Positions 8,931 through 17,204 of a stretch of 64,000 nt of DNA are shown here, piece by piece. Within the stretch, counting starts at the first letter, position 1. Every line of letters starts with the position of its first letter. The DNA is from Haloplanus litoreus. GTDB taxonomy: Archaea; Halobacteriota; Halobacteria; Halobacteriales; Haloferacaceae. The DNA lies in NCBI RefSeq assembly GCF_042677945.1, contig NZ_JBHUDN010000001.1. One strand, written 5' to 3'. Made by a program: the position numbers and the translations under genes. The notes under the pieces were generated by a model. That model made no database searches, was not told the origin of the DNA, and worked only from the letters and a program-made list of their open reading frames with translations.

Positions 8931-9302
8931 ATGGGCTACCACGTCGTCGATTCGGACGAAGTCGAGCCGGACCCCGACCGCCCCTGTACGCGCCGGTCGC
9001 TGTCCGATCCCGCCGGCCTCACACAGATGGCGATCAACCGCTACACGGCCGACCCCGGCGAGGAGCTCCCGCTCGCATACCACTACCACGACGACCAGGA
9101 GGAGGCCTTCTACGTCCTCTCGGGGACGCTCCACGTCGACACGCCCGAGGGGACCCTAGAGGCGGGACCGAACGCCCTGCTCACCGTCGAACCGGGCAGC
9201 CCGCAGTTCGCGTACAACCCCGCAGACGCCGACGAACCGGTCGACGTCGTAGCTATCGGCGCCCCACCGTCCGCCGACGACGTCCACGCGTACGACCCGT
9301 GA
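8931..9302 (+). CDS. Cupin-domain protein
   Basis: A 123-residue single-domain cupin. The metal-binding first motif is visible as YHYHDDQEEAFYVLSG (two His and a Glu of the cupin 1 motif), followed by GTLHVDTPEG and the second motif around GSPQFAYNP. In the second motif the usual histidine is replaced, so metal binding may be incomplete. Substrate unknown; many such cupins are sugar isomerase-like or sensory. A T-rich box about 29 nt upstream (cggacttttgcc) supports the ATG at 8931. The stop codon overlaps the GTG of the next gene, suggesting translational coupling. Confidence 0.85.
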   Translation: MGYHVVDSDEVEPDPDRPCTRRSLSDPAGLTQMAINRYTADPGEELPLAYHYHDDQEEAFYVLSGTLHVDTPEGTLEAGPNALLTVEPGSPQFAYNPADADEPVDVVAIGAPPSADDVHAYDP

Positions 9303-9949
9303 GCGACGAGGACGCTGGCGTCAGAACCGGGACCGACGGCGACGCCGTTGCCCCCGAGTCGGACGCCACGGACCCTGCCGTCCCCGACGACGTTCCCGAG
9401 TGGGACGACGAGTACGTCGACCGGGTGAGCGACCGCCTGATGTTCAACTACGATCTGGAGCGGGAGTACCGGGTCGACGGCGAGACGTTCGACCTCTACG
9501 GCCGCCTCGAAATCCACACGCAGAAGAAGTTCTTCCACCCCGCCATCACCTACGGCCACCACGCCTCCTTCGAACACCTGTTCCTCCGGCGGACCGAGAG
9601 TGTCCGGGTGGCGGCTCTCGAACGCCTCGTCGCCCTCGCCGACGACCTGGCGAACCGCTGGATCGAGGCCGACGAGGAACATTACGCGACGGAGTTCACG
9701 TTCGTCCTCGTGGTCCCCGACATCCCCGACGAGGTGCGCGAGTTCGTCACCTCTTTCTCCGGCCGCGAGATGCTGAAGTACGGCTACAACGGGTACTACG
9801 AGACTCACCTCGCCGTCGTCGCCCCCGACGCGGAGGCGGTCGTGACGAGTCGGCGTGCCGACGTCGGCGAGGCGCTCACCGTCTGGGAACCCATCGAGTC
9901 CGGCCGGCCGGGACCGCTCGAACGTCTCAAACGCCGGTTGCTCGGCTGA
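9299..9949 (+). CDS. Conserved hypothetical protein coupled to the cupin
   Basis: A 216-residue protein read from a GTG that overlaps the cupin stop (GTGA). The first 40 residues are acidic and disordered. The remainder looks folded, with blocks such as RLMFNYDLEREY, FDLYGRLEIHTQKKFFHPA and FTFVLVVPDIPDEVREFV. No membrane segment or known catalytic motif is recognised and I cannot assign a family. The GTG is preferred over the longer frame from 8903, which would run over the cupin in another frame. Confidence 0.75.
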   Translation: MSDEDAGVRTGTDGDAVAPESDATDPAVPDDVPEWDDEYVDRVSDRLMFNYDLEREYRVDGETFDLYGRLEIHTQKKFFHPAITYGHHASFEHLFLRRTESVRVAALERLVALADDLANRWIEADEEHYATEFTFVLVVPDIPDEVREFVTSFSGREMLKYGYNGYYETHLAVVAPDAEAVVTSRRADVGEALTVWEPIESGRPGPLERLKRRLLG

Positions 9950-10096
9950 TCGACCCGTCCCACACGCAGTTCCCACCCCGCACACGACCGGTCTGTTACC
10001 GTATCGAGCGCAGCGGCGACTACGTCACGCTCACCGTCGTGACGGCGCGATGGCTGGACGCACCGCTCGACCGACTGCTCGGTGCCCTGCGCCACG

Positions 10097-10102
10097 AAAA
10101 AA
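10097..10102 (-). terminator. T-run terminator after cstA
   Basis: Six consecutive T on the minus strand, 14 nt after the cstA stop codon. Archaeal RNA polymerase terminates at such U-runs without needing a hairpin. Confidence 0.55.
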
Positions 10103-10115
10103 GTAGTCGCGACCG

Positions 10116-11936
10116 TCAGTCGTCGTCGGCGGGTTCGCCGCCGTCGGCGACGGCCGCCCCAGTGCCGCGGGCTTCTCGGATGTTGTTGATGCCCATGTAG
10201 GCTATCGACAAGGCCAGCCAGACGAGGACCAGGGCGATGATGATCTGGACGGCCGCGGAGGCCATCGCGACGGTCGATCCCCCGTCGGCCCAGTTCCCCT
10301 GGAAGAACTTCTGATACAGGTTCTGATACAGCGCCAGATACAGCAGGGCCGTCGTGGTGATGACGAACATGAACGCCATCGGTGCGCCGGTGGAGATGAG
10401 CTGTTTCTGGTCGTCCCAGTTGGCGAGCCAGATGGTCGCCACCAGTAGCGCGAGCGCCGCGAGCGTCTGGTTCGCGCCGCCGAACAGCGGCCAGAGGTCG
10501 GCCCACCGGCCGGAGGCGACGAGGATGTACGCCGGAAGCACCTGGAGGCTGGCGTTGACGTAACGGTTGGCCGCCACCTCCTGTACCTGCGTCTCGGGCG
10601 TCCCGACGAGTTCCTCGATCATGTACCGCCCCAGTCGAACTGCCGTGTCGGTGCTGGTGAGGAGGAAGCTCACGAGCACGAGGCCCATGAACGGCGCGGC
10701 GAAGGCCTCCGGAATCCCGAACCCGATGTTGAGGATCAGGCCGCCACCAGCCGCGAAGTTCGGGAGCGCGAGCCCGATACCGCCGCCCGTCGGCACCTCG
10801 GCGTACACCGCGACGGTGACGATGGCGACGGTGGCGAGCAGTCCCTCGCCGAGCATCCCGCCGTACCCGATGGTCCGGGCGTCCGTCTCCTTGTCCAGTT
10901 GCTTCGCCGTCGTGCCCGAGGAGACCAGCGAGTGGAAGCCGCTGATCGTCCCGCAGGCGATTGTGACGAAAAGCAGTGGGAACAGCGGCAAGGTGGTTTC
11001 GACCAGTGCCCCCCCCCAGAACCCGGCGTACGCGGGCACGTTGATGGTGAGCTGCTGGCCGGCCCCGGTGAGCGTTCCGACGATCACCGCGAGCAGCGTC
11101 CCGCCCACGCCGGCGTACAGCAGGCTCGACGTGAGGAAGTCACGCGGCTGGAGCAGCACCCAGACGGGGAGGACGCTGGCGATGAATCCGTAGACGAGGA
11201 CTACCGGAATCCACGTCGCGATGTTGACGCTCCCGAGTACCGGTGGCAGCGGACTCCCCGACAGCAGGACGATGGTTCCCGCCGGATAGTCGCCCGGCAC
11301 CAGCGCGAGGGGGTACTGGACGCCGATCCACACGCCGGCGAAGACGGCGGCGACGAACGCCATCGTCCCCGGCAGGAAGGGCAAGTCGAGTTGGTAGAGA
11401 TACACCCCGAACACCAACGCCAAGACGATATACACCAGCGACGCCGTCGCCGCCTGCGGGTAGGCGTTGAACACCACGGCGATGACGAGGCCGAACACCG
11501 CCACCACGAGGATGATCGTCAGGAACGCGAACCAGAGGATCATGTCCTTGCCGCGTTCGCCGACGTACTCTCCGATGATGTACCCGATCGACTTCCCCTC
11601 GTGGCGCATGCTCGACGTCAGCGCCATGAAGTCGTGTACCGATCCGAACAGCGGATTGCCGATGGCAACCCAGAGGAACGCCGGCACCCAGCCCCAGACC
11701 ACCGTCGCCGTGATCGGTCCGACGATGGGCGCCCCGCCCGCGATACTCGAATAGTGATGCCCCAGTAACACCGGCTTCTTGGACGGGACGTACTCCTGTC
11801 CGTCCTGATACTTGTGCGCTGGTGTCTCACGGTCGTCGTCCAGGTCGACGAACTGAGCGAGGTATCGTGAATACCCCAGATACGCCACCGTGAACGACAC
11901 GAGCGTGAGCACCACCAGTGTGATAGCCTGTACCAT
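10116..11936 (-). CDS. cstA: CstA-family peptide/pyruvate transporter
   Basis: A 606-residue multi-spanning membrane protein of the carbon-starvation family, known in bacteria for uptake of peptides or pyruvate. The N-terminal signature is clear: a first transmembrane helix, then the KPVLLGHHYSSIAGGAPIVG region and GNPLFGSVHDF. About 16 hydrophobic segments follow (for example ILWFAFLTIILVVAVFGLV and PFMGLVLVSFLLTSTDTAVR). The C-terminus is short and acidic. It stands alone, with its own AT-rich promoter and a T-run terminator, so it is probably a monocistronic, regulated gene. A perfect palindrome lies just upstream of the promoter. Confidence 0.93.
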   Translation of the reverse strand: MVQAITLVVLTLVSFTVAYLGYSRYLAQFVDLDDDRETPAHKYQDGQEYVPSKKPVLLGHHYSSIAGGAPIVGPITATVVWGWVPAFLWVAIGNPLFGSVHDFMALTSSMRHEGKSIGYIIGEYVGERGKDMILWFAFLTIILVVAVFGLVIAVVFNAYPQAATASLVYIVLALVFGVYLYQLDLPFLPGTMAFVAAVFAGVWIGVQYPLALVPGDYPAGTIVLLSGSPLPPVLGSVNIATWIPVVLVYGFIASVLPVWVLLQPRDFLTSSLLYAGVGGTLLAVIVGTLTGAGQQLTINVPAYAGFWGGALVETTLPLFPLLFVTIACGTISGFHSLVSSGTTAKQLDKETDARTIGYGGMLGEGLLATVAIVTVAVYAEVPTGGGIGLALPNFAAGGGLILNIGFGIPEAFAAPFMGLVLVSFLLTSTDTAVRLGRYMIEELVGTPETQVQEVAANRYVNASLQVLPAYILVASGRWADLWPLFGGANQTLAALALLVATIWLANWDDQKQLISTGAPMAFMFVITTTALLYLALYQNLYQKFFQGNWADGGSTVAMASAAVQIIIALVLVWLALSIAYMGINNIREARGTGAAVADGGEPADDD

Positions 11937-11970
11937 GTGTGTGACCCAAGCTAAATTCAGGAAAAAATAT

Positions 11971-11980
11971 TATTTAAACC
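11971..11980 (-). promoter_or_regulatory. TATA box of cstA
   Basis: Minus-strand GGTTTAAATA lies within an AT-rich stretch (11951-11980) that stands out from the GC-rich surroundings. Its centre is about 40 nt before the ATG, implying a short 5' leader of roughly 12 nt. Confidence 0.6.
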
Positions 11981-11981
11981 T

Positions 11982-11995
11982 TGGGCATTTGCCCA
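11982..11995. promoter_or_regulatory. Palindromic candidate operator of cstA
   Basis: TGGGCAttTGCCCA is a perfect inverted repeat directly upstream of the cstA TATA/BRE region. Overlapping it, CTTGGG pairs with a second copy CCCAAG (11945-11950) on the other side of the TATA box. The position suits a repressor or activator controlling carbon-source response. The regulator is unknown. Confidence 0.4.
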
Positions 11996-12074
11996 CGAAA
12001 CCTGCAATTCCGCCGACTTCACCGCTCGGCGCCCACGGACCGAGAGCGGCCGCCGGCGCCCACCGCCGTTCCCG

Positions 12075-13025
12075 TTATACGGGTACGTCGAGTTCGTCGG
12101 CCACCTCGGCGAGGAGCGACCCCTTCACTTCGCGGACCCGGGTCTCCACTTCGGCGACCACCGGCGGGTCGAACGTCTCGTGGAGTTCCGTCAGCCGTTC
12201 GTGTTCGGTCGCCACGCGGTCACGAAGATACCGCGCGCCCCGACCGTTCTCGTCGTCGTCCGGTTCGGGTGTTAGCCTGTTTACCGCCAGTCCCCGAACG
12301 GTGAGGCCGTGGTCGGCCAACCCGTCGATGGCTCGGCGAGTCTCCCTGATCGACAGTTCGTCCGGGTTGACGACGAGGTAGAACGCCGCCTCGTCGCGGA
12401 GGGTGTGTTTCGCGAACTCGAACATCTCCTTGCGCTCCTGTAGGCGGGCGATGATCGGGTCGCCGTCCATCATCCGCCGGGGTTCCTGGTTGCCGATGGC
12501 CGCCCGTTCGAACAGTTTGACGCTCTTTTTGCGCTTGTGGAGCAGGCGGTCGATCCACCCCTCCAGGAACTCCGGGAGCGAGAGGAGTCGCAGGGTGCCA
12601 CCGGTCGGCGAGGTGTCGAAGACGACGCGGTCGTAGGGGTCGGCGTCGCGCATCACGTCGATGAAGCGGTCGAACAGCGCCGCCTCGTAGGCGCCCGGCG
12701 TCTGGTGGGCCATCTCGATCTGTCGGTCGATTTCGTTGACCATCGCCGGGCTCACCTGATCGCCCATGGCCCGCTTGGTCTCCATCAGGTGCCGTTCGAG
12801 TTCGTCGTCCGGATCGATTTCCATGACCGACAGGTTCTCGATACCTTCGACTGGCCGCGGTTCGTCGTCGAACTCCTGATCGAACACGTCGGCGGTGCTG
12901 TGGGCGGGGTCCGTCGACACGACCAGCGTCTTTAGCCCCGACCGCGCGCACTTCTGCCCGTACGCGCTCGACATCGTGGTCTTGCCTACCCCGCCTTTCC
13001 CGCCGAAGAAGACGAATCGCTCCAT
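12075..13025 (-). CDS. Get3/ArsA-family ATPase
   Basis: A 316-residue P-loop ATPase of the ArsA/Get3 family, which in eukaryotes delivers tail-anchored membrane proteins and in bacteria powers arsenite export. The deviant Walker A (GGKGGVGKTT, residues 8-17), switch I STDPAHSTADV and switch II DTSPTGGTLRLL are intact. The only cysteine I see near the start is in KCARSG. The CxxC zinc-dimer motif of eukaryotic Get3 is absent. It has a single ATPase unit, so it would act as a dimer. No ars genes lie nearby. The ATG shares one base with the stop of the preceding 98-residue gene, so the two are translationally coupled. Confidence 0.9.
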   Translation of the reverse strand: MERFVFFGGKGGVGKTTMSSAYGQKCARSGLKTLVVSTDPAHSTADVFDQEFDDEPRPVEGIENLSVMEIDPDDELERHLMETKRAMGDQVSPAMVNEIDRQIEMAHQTPGAYEAALFDRFIDVMRDADPYDRVVFDTSPTGGTLRLLSLPEFLEGWIDRLLHKRKKSVKLFERAAIGNQEPRRMMDGDPIIARLQERKEMFEFAKHTLRDEAAFYLVVNPDELSIRETRRAIDGLADHGLTVRGLAVNRLTPEPDDDENGRGARYLRDRVATEHERLTELHETFDPPVVAEVETRVREVKGSLLAEVADELDVPV

Positions 13026-13321
13026 CAGAAGTGGTACTGCTCGCCTTTGCGTTCGAGCAGCGACCCCCGGTTCCACATCCGTCGCTCCCACGCCTCGAAC
13101 TCGTCTTCGAGATACGGCAGGAGTTCGGCCGTGTAGTACGACACCGGACTCGGGATGCCGAAGGCGTCGGGGAAGCAGGCGAGCATGAAGGTGTCCTCCT
13201 GATCTTCGGCTTCGTGTTCGATCTTCTCGTAGGCCGGGTGGCTCACCAGGCCGTGATACAGCCCCCGGAGCCACTCCTCGGCGACCTGCCGGAAGTGGGC
13301 GATTCGTTCCGCGAGATCCAT
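13025..13321 (-). CDS. Conserved 98-residue partner of the Get3-like ATPase
   Basis: A small acidic helical protein starting MDLAERIAHFRQVAEEWLRG, with blocks LVSHPAYEKIEHEAEDQ and FGIPSPVSYYTAELLPYL. No membrane segment or metal site is seen, and I do not recognise a family. The stop TGA shares its A with the ATG of the ATPase gene, which makes a functional link likely. A role as an adaptor or clamp for the ATPase is inference only. Confidence 0.75.
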   Translation of the reverse strand: MDLAERIAHFRQVAEEWLRGLYHGLVSHPAYEKIEHEAEDQEDTFMLACFPDAFGIPSPVSYYTAELLPYLEDEFEAWERRMWNRGSLLERKGEQYHF

Positions 13322-13419
13322 AGCGTCACTCCCGGTGGAGCGGAGAAAAACGTATCGTCGGTCGCCCGGTCCGGGCGCACGTCCGCGGGGTTAAGGTGTC
13401 GCCGCGCCCACGCCTTCCC

Positions 13420-14637
13420 ATGCCACGGGACGCCATCCCCGTCACCATCCTGAGCGGGAGCCTCGGCGCCGGCAAGACGACGCTGCTCAACCACCTGCTC
13501 AGCGAGGCGGGCGACCGCGACGTCGCCGTCCTCGTCAACGACATGGGGGAGATCAACGTCGACGCCGACCTGGTGAGCCAGAACGCGGATCTGGCCGTCG
13601 ACGGCGTGACCGAACTCTCGAACGGCTGTATCTGCTGTGAACTGCAGGACGACCTCGAAACCGCCGTCGTCCGCCTCGCTTCCGACCGCGACTTCGACCA
13701 CCTCGTCGTCGAGGCCTCCGGCATCTCCGAACCCCGCCCGGTCGCCCGCCTGTTCACTACCGGCTCTCGGGCCGCCGCCCGCTACGAGGTGGCCTCCATC
13801 GTCGCCGTCGTCGACGCCCGCCAGTTCCACGACGCCTTCGGTGAGGCGGGCGCCGCGACGCGCCGCGAGACTCCCGACGACGAGGCCCGTCCGCTCTCGG
13901 ACCTCCTGGTCGAGGACGTGGAGGCCGCCGACCTCGTCCTGCTGAACAAGGCAGACCTCGTGACCGAGGCGGAACTCGACGCCGTCGAGGAGATGGTGCG
14001 GGCGCTCCGCCCCGACGCCGAGGTGCGACGGACGGAACACAGCCGCGTCGACGCGGACACGCTCCTGCGGGCGCGCTACGACCCCGAAACGGTCGACGAA
14101 GCGGGGTGGAAGCGTGCGCTCGACGCGGACGAGGACGACGAGGGGCACGCTCACGCCCACGCTCACGACCACGCCCATCCCGAAACCGTCTACGGCGTCA
14201 CCTCCTTCACCTACCGTCGTCGCCGCCCCTTCCATCCCGAGCGGTTCCGCGCGCTCCTCGTCGACCTCCCGCCCACGGTGGACCGGGCCAAGGGTACCTG
14301 CTGGGTCGCCAACGGCGCCGACCTGGCGTACTCCATGCACCAGGCCGGCCCCTCGGTTCGGGTCGAAGCAGCGGGCCCCTGGATCGCCAGCCTGCCCGAG
14401 TTCGAACGGGACGCCTACCGGCGCAACCGCTCGGACCTCGACTGGGACGAGGAGTGGGGCGACCGACGGGTCGAACTCGTGTTCATCGGGCGGGAGATGG
14501 ACGAGGACGGCCTGGTCGCGGCACTCGACGACTGTCTCCTCACCGACGCGGAGCTATCGGCCGCGTGGGAGACGTTCGAGAACGCGTTCCCGACCGAGGG
14601 GGGCGAGGAGTGGGTGGTCGTGGAGCCGACGCCCTAA
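13420..14637 (+). CDS. COG0523 (CobW/YjiA-like) metallochaperone GTPase
   Basis: A 405-residue GTPase that hands metal to client enzymes. Walker A is GSLGAGKT (13-20), the family's metal site GCICC is at 69-73, and the guanine-specificity motif is NKAD. Between the GTPase domain and the C-terminal CobW_C domain sits a histidine-rich linker (GHAHAHAHDHAHPE), a typical zinc-binding feature in low-zinc members. The C-terminal domain is longer than in E. coli YjiA. A TTAAGG box about 29 nt upstream supports the ATG at 13420 as leaderless. Client and metal are unknown; zinc is the best guess. The 3' end overlaps the next gene convergently by 4 bp. Confidence 0.9.
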   Translation: MPRDAIPVTILSGSLGAGKTTLLNHLLSEAGDRDVAVLVNDMGEINVDADLVSQNADLAVDGVTELSNGCICCELQDDLETAVVRLASDRDFDHLVVEASGISEPRPVARLFTTGSRAAARYEVASIVAVVDARQFHDAFGEAGAATRRETPDDEARPLSDLLVEDVEAADLVLLNKADLVTEAELDAVEEMVRALRPDAEVRRTEHSRVDADTLLRARYDPETVDEAGWKRALDADEDDEGHAHAHAHDHAHPETVYGVTSFTYRRRRPFHPERFRALLVDLPPTVDRAKGTCWVANGADLAYSMHQAGPSVRVEAAGPWIASLPEFERDAYRRNRSDLDWDEEWGDRRVELVFIGREMDEDGLVAALDDCLLTDAELSAAWETFENAFPTEGGEEWVVVEPTP

Positions 14638-14855
14638 CAGGCACACCCGGTCGACCCGGGCGACCGCTCGAACGTCATCGCCTCGCCGCAGGACGGACAG
14701 GTCGGCGGATCGTCGCCCGCTACGTCCAGGTCGAGTCTCCGCTCCCCACAGTCGTGACACCAGTACGCCCCCTTCGACTCCCCGCGCCCGTCGCCGCGGT
14801 TCGTCGCCGCCGACGAAGCCCGCAGGGTGTCGGTGATCGTGTCGAGTAGTCCCAT
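14634..14855 (-). CDS. Small double-CxxC zinc-ribbon protein
   Basis: A 73-residue protein with a helical N-terminus (MGLLDTITDTLRASS) and one zinc ribbon (WCHDC at 32-36 and CPSC at 53-56). It ends in an additional Cys-Ala-Cys at the C-terminus. The first cysteine pair resembles rubredoxin/RPA-type knuckles. Such tiny zinc-finger proteins are abundant in haloarchaea and are mostly uncharacterised. A TATA-like box (GCTTTAGCC, about 14879-14886) lies 28 nt before the ATG. The six cysteines could bind one structural zinc plus something else. Confidence 0.75.
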   Translation of the reverse strand: MGLLDTITDTLRASSAATNRGDGRGESKGAYWCHDCGERRLDLDVAGDDPPTCPSCGEAMTFERSPGSTGCAC

Positions 14856-14989
14856 AGCGAACGGTTCACACGCCGACGGCTAAAGCCTCGCTCGCTCGTC
14901 CGCGACTCGCGCACGGTCGTCGTACTGGCGGCCGTCTGTCGGTACGGTGGTGATCCGCCGCACCACCGGAAAACGGGTACGACGGCGGG

Positions 14990-15184
14990 TCAGGTGTCCT
15001 CCTCGCCCTCCAGTTCCCCGACCCGGCGCTCCAAGGCGGCGATCCGGTCCGAGCGCGACGCCCACCTGGCGCCGAGGGCCGCGCCGGCGACGACGCCGGC
15101 GACGATGCCGACCGGTCCGAAGACGCCGCCGAGCATCCCGAGGACGCCCGCGAGCGCGACGGTAACGAGGTCACGCCAGTCCAT
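14990..15184 (-). CDS. Small glycine-zipper membrane protein
   Basis: A 64-residue protein. One long hydrophobic, glycine/alanine-rich stretch (about residues 7-43, GVLGMLGGVFGPVGIVAG and on) probably forms a helical hairpin in the membrane. A charged C-terminal helix follows (RIAALERRVGELEGEEDT) that looks like a short coiled coil. A CCTATACGG box 29 nt upstream supports the start. Function unknown. Confidence 0.65.
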   Translation of the reverse strand: MDWRDLVTVALAGVLGMLGGVFGPVGIVAGVVAGAALGARWASRSDRIAALERRVGELEGEEDT

Positions 15185-15232
15185 GGTGTCATCAGGCCGT
15201 CCGTCGCCGTATAGGTTGGCGTCCCCGCATCG

Positions 15233-15643
15233 TCACGTCGCCTCTTCGGCCACCCCGTCCAGCAGGCGCTCCAGTTCGCCCCGTCGCTTCCACGCCGCCA
15301 ACCGGTCGGTGAGCGCCGGGACGGGGAGGCCGAGGCTCACCGCCGACCGCGCGGTCACGCGCGACCCCTCGTTCTCCGCCCGAATCGTGAGCTCCGTCGT
15401 CATGGCGTCGAACGGCCCCGCGTCGCCGGCCTGGGTGTAGTGGAGGCCGTCGGATCGCTCCTCGAACCGCAGGGTGAGTTCCAGGCCGCGGGCGCCCGCG
15501 GTGACGTGCGTTCCGTCCCCCTCGTCGCTCACGTCCCGCACCGTGAAGCTCCCCTCGCTGGCCACCACCGTCGCGGGCGTCAGGATGCGTTCGACCGTTC
15601 GGGGCGGTGCCGGCACGAACCGTGAGACTTCCACCTCGCGCAT
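15233..15643 (-). CDS. SRPBCC (START-like) domain protein
   Basis: A 136-residue protein with the helix-grip layout of the SRPBCC superfamily. It starts MREVEVSRFVPAPPRTVERIL, continues with alternating beta strands (SFTVRDVSDEGDGTHVTAG, MTTELTIRAENEGSRVTA) and ends with a C-terminal helix (ELERLLDGVAEEAT). Such proteins bind small hydrophobic ligands or act as cyclases/hydrolases. No specific activity can be read. It follows a small membrane-protein gene by 16 bp on the same strand, so the two form a likely operon. Confidence 0.8.
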   Translation of the reverse strand: MREVEVSRFVPAPPRTVERILTPATVVASEGSFTVRDVSDEGDGTHVTAGARGLELTLRFEERSDGLHYTQAGDAGPFDAMTTELTIRAENEGSRVTARSAVSLGLPVPALTDRLAAWKRRGELERLLDGVAEEAT

Positions 15644-15659
15644 CGTCCCGACCAACGCG

Positions 15660-15980
15660 TCACCGCACCAAAAGCGGGAGGGACAGCGCAACGAGCAGCG
15701 CCGCACCCACGAGGGCGGCATAAAAGAGCCCCAGGATGCGCTGTTCCGTGGGAATCTCCGCCCGGAGATCCGGTCGTGCCGTGTGGACGAGGCGGTGGTA
15801 GGCCACCACCACGGCGCCCGCACAGGCGAGGGCGGGGACACCGATCACCGCCGGCCCCTCCATCCCAATCGCGATGCAGTAGACGGGGCCGAAGGAGAAG
15901 ACGACGAGGACGGTCATCGCCGTCACGACGAGGAACGGAACGGCGTCGACGGGTGTGCCCTCGCGGTTCCGGAGGCGCAT
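15660..15980 (-). CDS. Small membrane protein, three predicted helices
   Basis: A 106-residue protein with hydrophobic segments at about residues 14-32 (VPFLVVTAMTVLVVFSFG), 40-62 (MEGPAVIGVPALACAGAVVV) and 82-105 (ILGLFYAALVGAALLVALSL). I do not recognise a family. The ATG at 15980 has a T-rich box about 25 nt upstream. It precedes the SRPBCC gene in the same likely operon. Confidence 0.65.
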   Translation of the reverse strand: MRLRNREGTPVDAVPFLVVTAMTVLVVFSFGPVYCIAIGMEGPAVIGVPALACAGAVVVAYHRLVHTARPDLRAEIPTEQRILGLFYAALVGAALLVALSLPLLVR

Positions 15981-16076
15981 GGGGGGCGTTGGGACCCGAT
16001 CGCAAAAAACTCGCGTGGCCGGTCGAACCGGCCGGACACCCGACCGTTTAAGTCCTCGCCCCGGACATCTCGACGT

Positions 16077-16250
16077 ATGGCCGAGGGCGACCCCCGGGTG
16101 CTGTTCGTGATGAACCTCGTGCTGTCGTCCATCTTCGCCACCGTCGTGATCTGGGGGCTGGATTTCATCGACGTCGTCGCACTCACCCCGTGGAACGTCG
16201 CCTCCCTCGCGCTCTTGGTGATGGCGCTGACCTACGTCGTGACCCGGTGA
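16077..16250 (+). CDS. 57-residue membrane protein with two helices
   Basis: A tiny protein with two hydrophobic segments (FVMNLVLSSIFATVVIWGL and VASLALLVMALTYVVT) separated by a short acidic/polar loop. The TATA box GTTTAAGT (16046-16053) lies about 27 nt before the ATG, a clear leaderless arrangement supporting a real gene. Function unknown. It is transcribed divergently from the preceding membrane-protein operon. Confidence 0.7.
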   Translation: MAEGDPRVLFVMNLVLSSIFATVVIWGLDFIDVVALTPWNVASLALLVMALTYVVTR

Positions 16251-16310
16251 GCCGTATCGCCCGGCGCCGTGGACCGGGTGTAGGGCGCCTGCCGCCGACG
16301 ATGTCGCCAA

Positions 16311-16317
16311 TTTAAGG
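16311..16317 (+). promoter_or_regulatory. TATA box of upp
   Basis: TTTAAGG is centred 27 nt before the ATG at 16341, indicating a leaderless upp transcript. Confidence 0.6.
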
Positions 16318-16340
16318 TTCTCGACTCGCGGAGTAGGTGT

Positions 16341-17018
16341 ATGACCATCGAAGACCGCGACGACGCGTACCTCATCACGCACGCCCTCGCGAAGGACACC
16401 CTCTCGAAGATCCGTGACGCCGACACCGAACAGGTCGCCTTCCGAAAGGGCCTGGTGAAACTCGGCCGTATCTGTGGCTACGAGATCATCGACGGCGCGA
16501 TGGAGACCGAGTACGTCTCCATCGAGACGCCGATGGCCGAGACGACCGGTGAACGCGTGAAGGGACTCGACGACGTGGTCATCATCAACGTTCTCCGGGC
16601 GGCGACGCCGTTCGTCGAGGGCCTCCTCAAGGCCTTCCCCCGCGCCAAGCAGGGAGTCATCAGTGCCGGCCGCGACGAGGAGGCGGGCATGAACGACGAC
16701 GGCGAGTTCCCCATCACCGTCGACTACGTGAAACTCCCCGAGATCCGCGAACAGGACACCGTCATCGTCGCCGACCCGATGCTCGCCACCGGGTCGACGA
16801 TGTCGGCCGTCCTCGAGTACGTCCTCGAGGGGCAGGCGACGCCCGAGAACCTCTTCGTCCTCTCGGCGGTCAGCGCCCCGGCCGGTCTGCTCCGCGTTGC
16901 CGACGCCGTCCCCGAGGCCGACCTCCTGACCGTCGCCATCGACGACCACCTCGACGAGAACGGCTTCATCGTCCCCGGCCTCGGCGACGCCGGCGACCGC
17001 GCCTTTCGGACGACGTAA
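16341..17018 (+). CDS. upp: Uracil phosphoribosyltransferase
   Basis: Salvages uracil with PRPP to UMP. The 225-residue protein carries the PRPP-binding loop around VADPMLATGSTMSAVLEYV and the uracil-recognition C-terminal region (FIVPGLGDAGDRAF). The length is typical of archaeal enzymes. The GTP-sensitive regulation known for archaeal homologues cannot be judged here. It is monocistronic, with its own TATA box and two strong hairpins downstream. Confidence 0.95.
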   Translation: MTIEDRDDAYLITHALAKDTLSKIRDADTEQVAFRKGLVKLGRICGYEIIDGAMETEYVSIETPMAETTGERVKGLDDVVIINVLRAATPFVEGLLKAFPRAKQGVISAGRDEEAGMNDDGEFPITVDYVKLPEIREQDTVIVADPMLATGSTMSAVLEYVLEGQATPENLFVLSAVSAPAGLLRVADAVPEADLLTVAIDDHLDENGFIVPGLGDAGDRAFRTT

Positions 17019-17099
17019 GCTAACCCCTGCGCTTCACGTCGAAGACCACCCGACAGCGCCGTGATTCACCGCCGAACCATCTCCACCGAAGCGACCCCC

Positions 17100-17121
17100 C
17101 GGAGCGCTCGGTAGCGCTCCG
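17100..17121. other. Strong inverted repeat between upp and the IMPACT gene
   Basis: The arm CGGAGCGCT (17100-17108) pairs perfectly with 17113-17121 around a CGGT loop, a 9-bp GC-rich stem. It sits between two convergent genes. There is no T-run, so it is not a classical archaeal terminator. It might stabilise transcript ends. Confidence 0.4.
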
Positions 17122-17149
17122 TACCCATACGAATCGTTGTCCCTGTTTC

Positions 17150-17182
17150 CCGGCCGTCGCCGCCCCGTTCGGTGACGGCCGG
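17150..17182. other. Second inverted repeat between upp and the IMPACT gene
   Basis: CCGGCCGTC (17150-17158) pairs with GACGGCCGG (17174-17182) over a 15-nt loop. Together with the hairpin at 17100-17121 it makes this 186-bp convergent intergenic region highly structured. Confidence 0.35.
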
Positions 17183-17204
17183 CGCCGACTTCCGACGGTC
17201 CGTC

